Shown here: positions 37,101 through 43,526 of the stretch, piece by piece
Position numbering within the stretch: the stretch's first letter is position 1
Layout: every line of letters begins with the position of its first letter
Assembly: GCA_949294095.1 (NCBI GenBank)
Contig: CASFFZ010000001.1
Coordinates: forward strand, 372,001-436,000
Direction: 5' to 3'
From: an uncultured bacterium
Lineage (GTDB): Bacteria > Elusimicrobiota > Elusimicrobia > Elusimicrobiales > Elusimicrobiaceae
Length of the DNA: 64,000 bases
Translations under genes and position numbers: made by a program
The notes under the pieces: model-generated
The model's database searches: none
Told to the model about the DNA's origin: nothing
What the model saw: the letters and a program-made list of their open reading frames with translations, nothing else

Positions 37101-37937
37101 AAAAGGGCCCTTGGCGGGAACCATTTCCGCCAGTTCTTGCAGTTCTTTATATGCCCCTTGGCGCAGCATGCCGCGCGCGGCAATCAGCGCGGCCGTATCT
37201 TTTAACACGGAGGAAGAGGCTTTTTTGTAAAACGCCAACAACGTTTCCCCGTCTTGCGCGCCGCCCAAAAGACCTAACGCCGCCGCGGAAGACAACGCCT
37301 GCTGGCTGCGGGTAACCGCCTCGTAAGAAGCATGCCCTTTCGTGCGGGCAATTTGCAGCAAGGTATTTAAATCGGTTTGGGGAAGAAGGGCAAAAGAGGA
37401 AGATTTGTCCTGAATATCCGCCCGGTAAAATTGTACGGCTTGGGCCACTTGGGCCGGCTCCGCCCCGCCTTTTAACGCCACGGTTACAAATTCGTTGCGC
37501 AGCAGTCCTTCCCGGAAAGCCGGTTTCGGATAGTTTAAAATGCGCGCGGCCAAACCGTCCGTTTGCCCGGCGGCTGCCAAGGCCCGGATGTCTTTGCCGC
37601 TTAAGGCCAATTGCTGGCGGACGGAGCGGTCTATATTAGTACGAATGGCGGAAAAGTTATAAGAAGGAATCGTAGAGGGAACGGAAACAGCGGGAAAATC
37701 CGACTTGACCGCGCCGGAAAGAGCCGGCACTGCAGCCTGTGCGGCGGAAGCGGACACCCCTTGCCCAAGCAGTTTGCCGGTAAGTTGTTTGCCGGCCGCG
37801 GCCGGAAGATTTTTCGTGCCGCTCTCCAACAAACTCTTGGCTGCCTGCCGACCGGCCGGAACAAGCTGGGCCAGCGACGGCGTAACGCTGCTGACCAACA
37901 GACTGATGCTTAAAATGGCTGCTAGTATTTTATTCAT
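34140..37937 (-). CDS. Giant signal-peptide protein with C-terminal MFS-type transporter
   Basis: The protein is 1265 aa. It starts with a signal peptide (NKILAAILSISLLVSSVTPS). About 690 residues of predicted periplasmic sequence follow: an Ala/Leu-rich helical part, a Pro/Ala-rich linker and, around residues 490-690, beta-rich units in which FYMRLQSNQVGALADLIEAA and FYVRLPKNQIANFVEVLRFS look duplicated. The C-terminal ~570 residues have some 12 membrane helices in an MFS-like pattern (MVLSLAMSSAAGILASAGG, NFLIACSLYVPLIAGRLGG, ALTMALGGLGAIPAGYLAAM). A coiled-coil insert of about 150 residues (LEQSKKNLELALSSGAKAL onward) divides them. Substrate unknown. It has a long upstream leader. Confidence 0.75.
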   Translation of the reverse strand: MNKILAAILSISLLVSSVTPSLAQLVPAGRQAAKSLLESGTKNLPAAAGKQLTGKLLGQGVSASAAQAAVPALSGAVKSDFPAVSVPSTIPSYNFSAIRTNIDRSVRQQLALSGKDIRALAAAGQTDGLAARILNYPKPAFREGLLRNEFVTVALKGGAEPAQVAQAVQFYRADIQDKSSSFALLPQTDLNTLLQIARTKGHASYEAVTRSQQALSSAAALGLLGGAQDGETLLAFYKKASSSVLKDTAALIAARGMLRQGAYKELQELAEMVPAKGPFWQDVAQRAATKGVQISVAEGAVAPVAEQEALSVFLRAGCEPNALNAKASSQATDQWLSLGTPAQAAPAALPEQAPALAITLPEMHLPQTDLNVAPVALPGGASAGETTASAPTRLQEKTAQFFAKSAPASSSGVLYSGIPVFEIGKALQKTVAWVRNKWNQKKGAAPEAAAEEPGLHDDSEIHEVFSNLRSPEAPAAADEVIGANETGFIPVSEKGFKLTLVDEKGIEKILPVNLEISNRFRVKGYNRIAFAAHSDFKHGYVAELRNQEQEPLRMAHFYMRLQSNQVGALADLIEAAGVEKFSLKLESAPDVVYKSVKLPVYDLLTRQPLPLEVEMPVKSYIPDAKMVVMEDGSLGLLKPGEITPTALSGFYVRLPKNQIANFVEVLRFSPTSFNVSVHPTQNRADLIMRDASLTNVSLGKTMGPMVNGALNMQVSAANSMMFTINYILPGLASLLTPILKKYGEKKLMVLSLAMSSAAGILASAGGFYGFVEGLTLGPVSKGLFITALFLMSGSSILKQLVSNMLIRANRGEVILNDAKAALEQSETEFTAEQKHGFAQIGLRLKEFFTKKSQVSLKDVVLYNLSFVYKNVGTLAFLASPYLINHGILLATGVDLGIDYSISFPIYAVYSGVVAWKVWRAKLRDAYSAKNLEQSKKNLELALSSGAKALAEVEGKITSTQIDDAARAFKDALDALVFADVKLNPGQKKADLYAKEKDSFLQRLEKRLTQEYALAPAQAQDLTAQIKHSLIVQENTLGNMGKMLKVPGVFSLASAMTLATVHEFVISSSFAGVMKQLITEGELANFLIACSLYVPLIAGRLGGNIISRRISADSMYIFCSAFSALGTVIMTTAGDSVGQMVTGAAVASFGVGNFFTQMYDYIMNKYPKQNRELSSILALTMALGGLGAIPAGYLAAMTGFDASSLLYAGAALGASLVLTPGMMRNSTMVKELKYEAKRLWKGVKNLFKRGGKNPPAGNLDDAAPAQ

Positions 37938-38217
37938 ATAAGATTCCTCTTATCCCTTTCCTTTCATTATGTTTTAAATAACGGCAAAAAAATAGGGCCA
38001 AAAGACCTATATTTTTTCGGTTTTTGGCCCTATACAAAACTGGGACTGACAGACACTGCAAATAAATGGAATAGGAAACGGTTTGGATATTTCTAAAAAG
38101 ACGGGAAAAACGGAAAGCGTACGGAAAAGGGAAAACGGCAACGGATGCCGCCGTCTGCGGCTTGAGCCGCTGGGGCAAGCACTGACACGCAAATTGGATA
38201 TCCTTGCTGCAGTACAT
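37930..38217 (-). other. Possible 95-codon upstream ORF in the leader of the MFS-fusion gene
   Basis: On the minus strand TATAAT (38249-38254) is followed by AAGGAG and an ATG at 38217. The frame runs 95 codons and its TAA overlaps the ATG of the giant gene. The translation (MYCSKDIQFACQCLPQRL...) has no protein family character. It may be a leader ORF that couples translation, or the region may be an untranslated leader with a chance frame. Confidence 0.25.
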
Positions 38218-38372
38218 TCAAAAACTCCTTTTATCCTTCTCCATAGATATTATAATAAACTTAGCCTTTCTCCCTCAACCGAATAAAAGACCTATTTTTG
38301 CTTTAGGCCTTTTGGGTTATGCTCCGACGGAGCATAAAAAAGCCCCGGTCAAAACCGGGGCTCAAAAGAAAC
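37938..38372 (-). promoter_or_regulatory. 435-nt leader region of the MFS-fusion gene
   Basis: Besides the possible upstream ORF it holds an inverted repeat ATAGGGCCAAAA/TTTTGGCCCTAT (37992-38032) just upstream of the gene. AGACCTAT occurs twice (38003-38010 and near 38288) and a third time before the ankyrin gene. TATAAT (38249-38254) is a likely -10. I see no other gene. Confidence 0.4.
38335..38362 (-). terminator. Terminator of coaD
   Basis: GCCCCGGT/ACCGGGGC stem 11 nt after the coaD stop, T-run on the minus strand. A smaller TGCTCC/GGAGCA hairpin lies next to it. Confidence 0.85.
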
Positions 38373-38855
38373 TCACGGGCGCTTCTTCCGCCGCAGCGCC
38401 TCCGCCACGCAAGGCGGCACCATCCCGCTTACGTCCGCCCCGTAGGAAAACGCCTCCCGCACCGCCGAAGAGCTTAAAAAAGCATATTCGGGACGGCCCG
38501 GCAAAAAAACGGTTTCCGCCGGGGTATAAAATTGTTTGTTGTAATAGGCGTTTATCAATTCATGCTCCAAATCCCCTTCGCCGCGCAGGCCGCGCACCAA
38601 GACGTTCAGCCCGTTCTTTTTTAAATAATCCGCCAGCAACCCCTCGGCCGCCTCCACCCGGACGTTTTCCTCCCCTTGCAGGGCTTGGCGCAGCAGTTCC
38701 ACCCGTTCTTGCGCCGTAAAAAGCGGCCGCTTACAGGCATTGGGCATTACCAGCACAATCACGGCGCCAAACACGTTCCGCGCCCGGCGGATGATATCTA
38801 TATGCCCGTTGGTAACGGGGTCAAAACTTCCGGCATATACGGCGGGGGTAAGCAT
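38373..38855 (-). CDS. coaD: Phosphopantetheine adenylyltransferase
   Basis: The protein is 160 aa, full length. It makes dephospho-CoA, the fourth step of coenzyme A synthesis. The nucleotidyltransferase motif is GSFDPVTNGHIDII and the second conserved block is FLSSSAVREAFSYGADVSGMVPP. RGLRGEGDLEHELINAYYNK is the family middle block. The ATG is preceded by AAAGGAGC. It is a single gene divergent from dgt. Confidence 0.97.
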   Translation of the reverse strand: MLTPAVYAGSFDPVTNGHIDIIRRARNVFGAVIVLVMPNACKRPLFTAQERVELLRQALQGEENVRVEAAEGLLADYLKKNGLNVLVRGLRGEGDLEHELINAYYNKQFYTPAETVFLPGRPEYAFLSSSAVREAFSYGADVSGMVPPCVAEALRRKKRP

Positions 38856-38908
38856 ACACGCTCCTTTCTGTCTTCTATCTTCCTTTTATATTATGGTATC
38901 ATAATTTT

Positions 38909-40030
38909 ATGGTAAAAAATCCGTTCCCCAATGAAATCTATTTGGCCCGCACCCACGCCCATACGCCCGATTTGCGCGATGAGTATTTCCGCGATCAGAC
39001 CAAAATTATTCACTCTCTTCCGTTTCGGCGCCTGAAACACAAAACGCAGGTTTTCTTCGCGCCCAATAACGACCATATCTGCACCCGTATTGAACATGTG
39101 CTGCACGTGGCCACCATCGCCGCCACCATCTGCCGCGGCTTAAATAAAAGCGGGAACTGGGAACTGAGCGAAGACATGGCCTATGCCATCGGGCTGGGGC
39201 ACGATATCGGGCATGCTCCCTTCGGACACGAAGGAGAACGCGCGATTGACGCCTGCATCCGCCCCAAACGTTTTTTGCACGAACTCAACAGCTACCGGGT
39301 GGTGGAACATCTGGCCAACTACGGGGAAGGACTGAATTTAACGTTTGCCGTCAAAGACGGCATTATCTGCCATTGCGGGGAAGATTTTGCCAATAATAAG
39401 CTCCGCCCCGCCGCCAAGCCCAACGATTTGGAAAAAATTACCGGCCGCAACCAGATGCCTTCCACCTATGAGGGATGCATTGTGCGCCTGTCGGACAAAA
39501 TCGCCTACTTGGGCCGGGATATTGAAGACGCCGTAAAAGCCGATTTAATCACCACCGATGATATTCCAAAAAACGTTCGGGAAGAAATAGGAACTTCCAA
39601 CGGCGAAATTATCAACACGCTTACCTTGGATTTAATCAATCATTCCAAAGATAAGGACTTTATCGGATTTTCGGACGACAAGTTTGCCCTGCTCTCCCAG
39701 CTGCGCACATTCAACTACGAACGCATCTACCATAACGAGCAAATGCGCCAGCGCAAGGAAACGATAGACAAATGTATCCGCGATTTGTTTGATTACTTCC
39801 GCAACATTTTTAGCCGCTACGGCTTTGACTACGAAGCCTATGCCAAAGAAGGCAAAAACACCGCCAAAAGCTTTGCCAATTATATGAAGTCTATGACCAA
39901 GGTCTACCACCAGGATCCCGCCCAAATAGACACGGCCATCGCCGATTATATCGCCGGGATGACCGATTCGTTTGCTTTAAGCGTGATGGAAGACGTTATT
40001 TTGCCCAATTCCATTAAATTTTTCAGCTAA
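38909..40030 (+). CDS. dgt: Deoxyguanosine triphosphate triphosphohydrolase-like HD protein
   Basis: The protein is 373 aa. HD-domain metal ligands are in RIEHVLHVATIA, GLGHDIGHAPFGHEGE and the later RLSDKIAYLGRDIEDA. It would cleave dNTPs to nucleosides and triphosphate. TATCAT lies 6 nt before ATG without a Shine-Dalgarno, another probable leaderless gene. Its stop overlaps the stop of the convergent pilin gene by a few bases, with no terminator between. Confidence 0.93.
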   Translation: MVKNPFPNEIYLARTHAHTPDLRDEYFRDQTKIIHSLPFRRLKHKTQVFFAPNNDHICTRIEHVLHVATIAATICRGLNKSGNWELSEDMAYAIGLGHDIGHAPFGHEGERAIDACIRPKRFLHELNSYRVVEHLANYGEGLNLTFAVKDGIICHCGEDFANNKLRPAAKPNDLEKITGRNQMPSTYEGCIVRLSDKIAYLGRDIEDAVKADLITTDDIPKNVREEIGTSNGEIINTLTLDLINHSKDKDFIGFSDDKFALLSQLRTFNYERIYHNEQMRQRKETIDKCIRDLFDYFRNIFSRYGFDYEAYAKEGKNTAKSFANYMKSMTKVYHQDPAQIDTAIADYIAGMTDSFALSVMEDVILPNSIKFFS

Positions 40031-40593
40031 AGCGCATCCGGAAATTCGTAATAAACCATATTCTCATCGTGGGAACCGTCCGGAGCGGATTTGCCTGTAA
40101 GTTGTTGGCAAATCTGTTGCACATACGGTTGTTCGGTGCAGATGCAGCGGCGTTTTTTGCTGGGCAAGAGAATACGGTAATATAAAATTTCCGCATTGTT
40201 GGGCCGAATATAACAATTAATATACGGCGCGGGCGAAACACCGGTTCTCATTTCCCGAAAATAACAACCTTCTTTGTTGCTGTACGACATTTCTACAATG
40301 TTATTCCCCCCGTCATACAGCCAACGCGTATATTTAGACGGCATCGTAATATCTAAATCGCCAAATCCGGGGGCGTACGCCCCATTTGCCATGCGGTACA
40401 CTTCCTGCGCTTTTAAAATAGCGTCCGCCAGCACAACCGCTTGTGTATAGCGGCTTTTCAATACGGCTTTTTGATATTGCGGCACGACCACCGCTGCTAA
40501 AATACCGATTATTAATACCACTACTAAGAGCTCTATAAGCGTAAATCCGGCGTTTTTACCGCCGGGGAATGATTTTTGATAAATTTTTGCCAT
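40027..40593 (-). CDS. Type IV pilin-like protein (prepilin) with T-tract promoter
   Basis: The protein is about 188 aa. The leader MAKIYQKSFPGGKNAG precedes FTLIELLVVV, with Glu5 and the hydrophobic helix. The globular part shows AQEVYRMANGAY and LDITMP, shared with the other pilins, and a cysteine-rich second half. The start codon lies in the loop of a 15-bp inverted repeat (40573-40612). The promoter -10 (TAAATT) is 6 nt before ATG, so the mRNA may start at the ATG; no Shine-Dalgarno is present. A TTG two codons upstream is also in frame. Confidence 0.88.
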   Translation of the reverse strand: MAKIYQKSFPGGKNAGFTLIELLVVVLIIGILAAVVVPQYQKAVLKSRYTQAVVLADAILKAQEVYRMANGAYAPGFGDLDITMPSKYTRWLYDGGNNIVEMSYSNKEGCYFREMRTGVSPAPYINCYIRPNNAEILYYRILLPSKKRRCICTEQPYVQQICQQLTGKSAPDGSHDENMVYYEFPDAL

Positions 40594-40612
40594 ACGCAAA
40601 ATTTATCAAAAA
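40573..40612 (-). repeat. 15-bp inverted repeat around the pilin start codon
   Basis: TTTTTGATAAATTTT and its exact complement are separated by 10 nt that contain the ATG. It overlaps the -10 region. It could fold in the mRNA and hide or present the start, or act as an operator. A near-identical copy is at 45858-45895. Confidence 0.75.
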
Positions 40613-40626
40613 AAAAAACGAGTCAA
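40600..40626 (-). promoter_or_regulatory. Pilin promoter with 11-nt T homopolymer in the spacer
   Basis: Minus strand: TTGACT (40621-40626), CG, T(11), GA, TAAATT (40600-40605). The spacer is 15 nt, two short of optimum. Confidence 0.6.
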
Positions 40627-40628
40627 GG

Positions 40629-40790
40629 GGCGAGCCGCCCCTCCCCACTCTATGCCCGTTAACACGATTAGTTTAGGCCACATTGTTTCCGCCCTGTCGC
40701 CCGCTAACAAAACGGCAGGCGAGCCGCCCCTACCCGCTCTGTGCCCGTTCATCTGATTGGTTTAGGCCACATTGTTTCTGTATGGTTGCA
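40629..40790. repeat. Two tandem ~89-bp repeat units
   Basis: Units begin at 40629 and 40718 with GGCGAGCCGCCCCT and share CCCGTT and GTTTAGGCCACATTGTTTC. The period is 89 nt. They are degenerate, with the second losing similarity after about 70 nt. Confidence 0.75.
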
Positions 40791-41044
40791 CTTTTACGAA
40801 AGGCCAGCAACTGCCCGCCACACCTCATAAGGAATTTTCTTTTATGCGTCGTTGCCGTTTATACATGCTGTTACTTGGCAACAAGGTATTTCCTTTTGAT
40901 GCCGTGGTTGTTTATCCGCCCTTTTGTCCTGCTTATAAAAAACCTTCCAAGACGAGTAGAAATTTTATTGTTTGAGCGCAGCGAGTTATAAAATTTCCGG
41001 CTTGGAAGTGATTTTTATAGGACGCTGGGGCGGCGGTCTTTTTC

Positions 41045-41072
41045 GTACTTTTTCTGACGCCAGAAAAAGTAC
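41045..41072. repeat. Perfect 12-bp inverted repeat with ACGC loop
   Basis: GTACTTTTTCTG and CAGAAAAAGTAC flank a 4-nt loop. It resembles intergenic hairpins dispersed in other genomes. Upstream lies GAGCGCAGCGAGTTATAAAA, also repeat-like. Confidence 0.75.
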
Positions 41073-41087
41073 CCCTTCCAGGGGATG

Positions 41088-41190
41088 GAACTCTATGCCC
41101 GTTAACACGATTGGTTTAAGCCACACTGTTTCTGTCCTGTCGCGCTCTAATACGACAGAACAGAGGCCTCTCCCCGCTAAGCCCGTTCCT
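41088..41190. repeat. Third and fourth degenerate copies of the 89-bp repeat
   Basis: CTCTATGCCCGTTAACACGA and GTTTAAGCCACACTGTTTC match the units at 40629 and 40718. A further GCCCGTT about 84 nt later marks a partial fourth copy. Confidence 0.65.
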
Positions 41191-41197
41191 TGCAATA

Positions 41198-41234
41198 TAA
41201 AAAGGAACACCTCCGGAGGGGTGCCGGAGGTGTG
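41198..41234 (-). terminator. Terminator of the ankyrin gene
   Basis: ACACCTCCGG/CCGGAGGTGT stem followed on the minus strand by TTCCTTTTTAT. Confidence 0.8.
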
Positions 41235-41252
41235 GGGGGGATGAAATGGAAA

Positions 41253-41930
41253 TTATAAATACGGGGCGTTTTCTTGGAAGAACGCAATGACTCGGGCCAT
41301 ACCGGGGGCGGCGGCATTATCCCGCGCCGCTTGGGCAATGGTGCGGCCGCTGGCGTCTCTGCTCATTTCCGCCACGGCGGCGGCTTCCGTTTTGGCCACT
41401 TCGGCAATTAAACCGCCTTTGTTCAATTTGGTTTTTACCGCCATCATTTTGTCGTACATATCCGTATACGGAAACGCAATGCGGAACGTATCGGCGCGGC
41501 CGTAGTTGATCTGAGCCTGAACCGGCGTCTCGCCCAGCTGGTTGCGCTGGTTCATCATCTGGCGGATTTTCGCTTTATAATCGCTGGGGTAAAAATCCCG
41601 CAGGGCGCGCGCCAATGCCTGAAACGTTTGCGCGTTGCGCGCCACATGAAAAACGTTATTCCCGTTCTTGCCGGTGCGCAGCAGGAAAGAACCGTTGGCC
41701 GCGCGCTGGCTATAGCGCAAAATGGCGCTTACGTCCCCGTTCTGGGCAGCCGTAAAAACGGGCGTATCGCCAAATTCATTTTCTTTATTCAAATCGGCAG
41801 AGGAAAGGGCACGCGTCAGGTATTCGTGCACCAATTGCTGACGGCGTTCTTGGCGGGCATCCCGCGTCGGCGCCGCGTTGACCATCGAAACCATCAAACA
41901 AGCTATTAAAATAAAAAGAATGTTTTTCAT
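41253..41930 (-). CDS. Secreted ankyrin-repeat-like protein
   Basis: The protein is 225 aa with a signal peptide (KNILFILIACLMVSMVNA). Ankyrin-like units appear near residues 50-75 (NEFGDTPVFTAAQNGDVSAI), 88-112 (GKNGNNVFHVARNAQTFQAL) and 130-155 (NQLGETPVQAQINYGRAD). The rest is helical. Ankyrin repeats bind proteins; in host-associated bacteria secreted ones can meet host targets, but periplasmic roles are equally possible. Its leader shares motifs with the leader of the giant MFS fusion. Confidence 0.75.
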   Translation of the reverse strand: MKNILFILIACLMVSMVNAAPTRDARQERRQQLVHEYLTRALSSADLNKENEFGDTPVFTAAQNGDVSAILRYSQRAANGSFLLRTGKNGNNVFHVARNAQTFQALARALRDFYPSDYKAKIRQMMNQRNQLGETPVQAQINYGRADTFRIAFPYTDMYDKMMAVKTKLNKGGLIAEVAKTEAAAVAEMSRDASGRTIAQAARDNAAAPGMARVIAFFQENAPYL

Positions 41931-42005
41931 AATTACCTCTTACTTTAGTATCCCTTTTTCCTCTCATTTTTACGAGGGCCTTTGGGCCTATTTCAAGCGG
42001 AATTT

Positions 42006-42013
42006 AGACCTAT
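42006..42013 (-). promoter_or_regulatory. ATAGGTCT motif upstream of the ankyrin gene
   Basis: The same octamer lies 66 nt before the start of the giant gene and 76 nt before this one, in both cases next to GGCC and A-runs. A third copy is near 38288. Confidence 0.3.
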
Positions 42014-42032
42014 CTTTTTTTGGGCCTCCCCA

Positions 42033-42069
42033 CAAAAAAACCGCCTTCCCTGTTGGAAAAGGCGGTTTT
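42033..42069 (-). terminator. Terminator of the MBL-fold hydrolase gene
   Basis: AACCGCCTT/AAGGCGGTT stem with A- and T-runs, 16 nt after the stop. Confidence 0.8.
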
Positions 42070-42085
42070 GAAAGCCCCAAAACTC

Positions 42086-42865
42086 TTAAAACGCCAGCGT
42101 CTCCCCGTCGGCCGGGATGAGCAGGTTATCCAGCCGGTGCTGTTTGGCAAATGCCGCCAGTTGCGCCCGCGTAACGGACGCATGGCTGACCTCATCCATA
42201 TGGCTGGCCACAATCTTAGCCTGCGGCGCGGCCAAGGCCGTTTGCAGCACGTCATTTTCATCCATAATCAGGCGGTCTCCGCTGGCCACGCGCGCCGCGC
42301 ACGCATTGACTATTACCACCGCCGGCCGGTATACGTGCAGGGCCTGCTGCACTTCTTCACAGAAAATCGTGTCTCCCGCCAAATACAGGGTTTTCTCGCC
42401 TTCCGCTTGCATCACAACGCCCATAGCATCATACGGCATGCCCAGCTGCCGGCACATAGGCTCCACTTTAGCTCTTTCCCCGTGCTGACCGCTCGTTTTA
42501 TGCAACATAACGCCCCGGAAAGACGTTCCCCCCTCGCTTAGTACGCTCACGCGCGTAAATCCTTTGCCGGCCACATACTTTTGGTCTGTTTCGGACTGAA
42601 CAAAAAAGGGAATGTCTTTTTGCAGGGCTTCTTCGGCGTAAGCATCCCAATGATCCGGATGGACGTGCGTTAAAATCACGGCGTCCGCCTGCGCCACCGT
42701 CTGCACCGGGAACGGGAGCTCCGTGCGGGGCTGGCGGATTTCCGGGTGGAGGGCCCCTTCAAAGCCGGGCATATATTCCTTGGGCCCCAGCCAAGGATCC
42801 ACCAAAAATTTTACGTTATGATATTCTACCCACAGGGTAGCATTGCGGATTTGCGTAATTTTCAT
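42086..42865 (-). CDS. Metallo-beta-lactamase-fold hydrolase (UlaG/YtnP-like)
   Basis: The protein is 259 aa. The zinc-binding motif is HVHPDHWDAY near residue 95, and LYLAGDTIFCEE and VASHMDEVSHAS supply further ligands. The opening (MKITQIRNATLWVEYHNVKF) is typical of the lactonase-like branch with L-ascorbate-6-phosphate lactonase UlaG. Substrate unknown. GGAGG precedes ATG. It is divergent from an HxlR regulator that probably controls it. Confidence 0.85.
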   Translation of the reverse strand: MKITQIRNATLWVEYHNVKFLVDPWLGPKEYMPGFEGALHPEIRQPRTELPFPVQTVAQADAVILTHVHPDHWDAYAEEALQKDIPFFVQSETDQKYVAGKGFTRVSVLSEGGTSFRGVMLHKTSGQHGERAKVEPMCRQLGMPYDAMGVVMQAEGEKTLYLAGDTIFCEEVQQALHVYRPAVVIVNACAARVASGDRLIMDENDVLQTALAAPQAKIVASHMDEVSHASVTRAQLAAFAKQHRLDNLLIPADGETLAF

Positions 42866-42891
42866 AGGGTTTCCTCCTTTCTTGTATGATA

Positions 42892-42954
42892 AGTTTTTTG
42901 TATATTTTTAACAAGAATGTACTTTTTTGTACAATACTTACTTTTTTGTATAAT
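42892..42954. promoter_or_regulatory. Divergent operator/promoter region of the HxlR and MBL-hydrolase genes
   Basis: Three copies of A(G/C)TTTTTTGTA at 42892-42902, 42921-42931 and 42940-42950. The last two lie inside TTGTAC (42927), 16 nt, TATAAT (42949-42954), the likely hxlR promoter. They are good candidates for HxlR binding and autorepression. Confidence 0.55.
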
Positions 42955-42980
42955 AATGTCCATAAAAGGATTTAAAGCCT

Positions 42981-43364
42981 ATGAAAAAGAAAACACAAGA
43001 ATACAAATGCCCGCTGGAAGCCACTATGGCTATTATCGGCGGGAAATACAAAGGAATTATTTTAGGGTATTTAATCGGGCGGAAACTGCGCTACAGCGAA
43101 TTGCAGAAATTAGTTTCGCAGGCAACGCCAAAAATGCTGATCCAGCAACTGAAAGAATTGGAGGCGGACGGGATGATTGTGCGCAAGCTCTACCCCGTGG
43201 TGCCGCCGAAGACGGAGTATTCCCTCTCGCCCCGCGGCAAAACGATGATTCCCATTATCAAAGCGCTTAACCTGTGGGGCATACGCTACTTAAAAGAGGA
43301 AAATATCCCCTGCAAATACAACCCTGATAACTTATCCCCCGCGGCGAAGAAATTATTCCAATAA
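42981..43364 (+). CDS. HxlR-family transcriptional regulator
   Basis: The protein is 127 aa. The winged helix-turn-helix pattern CPLEATMAIIGGKYKGIILGYL, LRYSELQKLVSQATPKMLIQQLKELE and YSLSPRGKTMIPII is that of the HxlR/YodB family. Cys10 matches the redox- or quinone-sensing N-terminal cysteine of YodB/HypR types, so electrophile sensing is possible. The likely target is the divergent hydrolase and itself. Confidence 0.93.
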   Translation: MKKKTQEYKCPLEATMAIIGGKYKGIILGYLIGRKLRYSELQKLVSQATPKMLIQQLKELEADGMIVRKLYPVVPPKTEYSLSPRGKTMIPIIKALNLWGIRYLKEENIPCKYNPDNLSPAAKKLFQ

Positions 43365-43392
43365 AAAACCCGGAACATTGTTCCGGGTTTTA
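43364..43392. terminator. Terminator between HxlR and tRNA-Gly genes
   Basis: AAAACCCGGAAC/GTTCCGGGTTTT stem with an ATT loop, usable from both sides. Confidence 0.85.
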
Positions 43393-43394
43393 AA

Positions 43395-43468
43395 TGGAGC
43401 GGGCGAAGAGAATCGAACTCTCGTCTCAACCTTGGCAAGGTCGCGTTCTACCATTGAACCACGCCCGC
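43395..43468 (-). tRNA. tRNA-Gly (GCC)
   Basis: On the minus strand GCGGGCG pairs with CGCCCGC as acceptor stem. The D-arm has GGTTCAATGGTAGAAC, the anticodon loop is TTGCCAA, and the T-arm has GAGTTCGATTCTC. The CCA end is encoded. 74 nt in all, usual for tRNA-Gly. Confidence 0.97.
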
Positions 43469-43526
43469 AAAATCGTTTCGCCTTCAACAATAAAATTATA
43501 ACAAATTTACCGCCGAACGCACAACA

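Larger units (their letters stand above)
40594..41252. other. Repeat-rich non-coding block
   Basis: About 660 nt between a pilin gene and the ankyrin gene. Frames of 70-100 codons exist but their translations look random. The block holds the pilin promoter, two tandem units of a repeat, a third partial pair, a perfect hairpin and a terminator, each listed separately. No transposase remnant seen. Confidence 0.6.

Noticed and set aside
40629-40790. CRISPR array
   Set aside because: Only two tandem units of about 89 nt that are degenerate, no short exact repeats with unique spacers, and no cas genes.
40683-40991. Open frames of about 100 codons in the repeat block
   Set aside because: They cross repeat units and a hairpin, have no ribosome site and look random.
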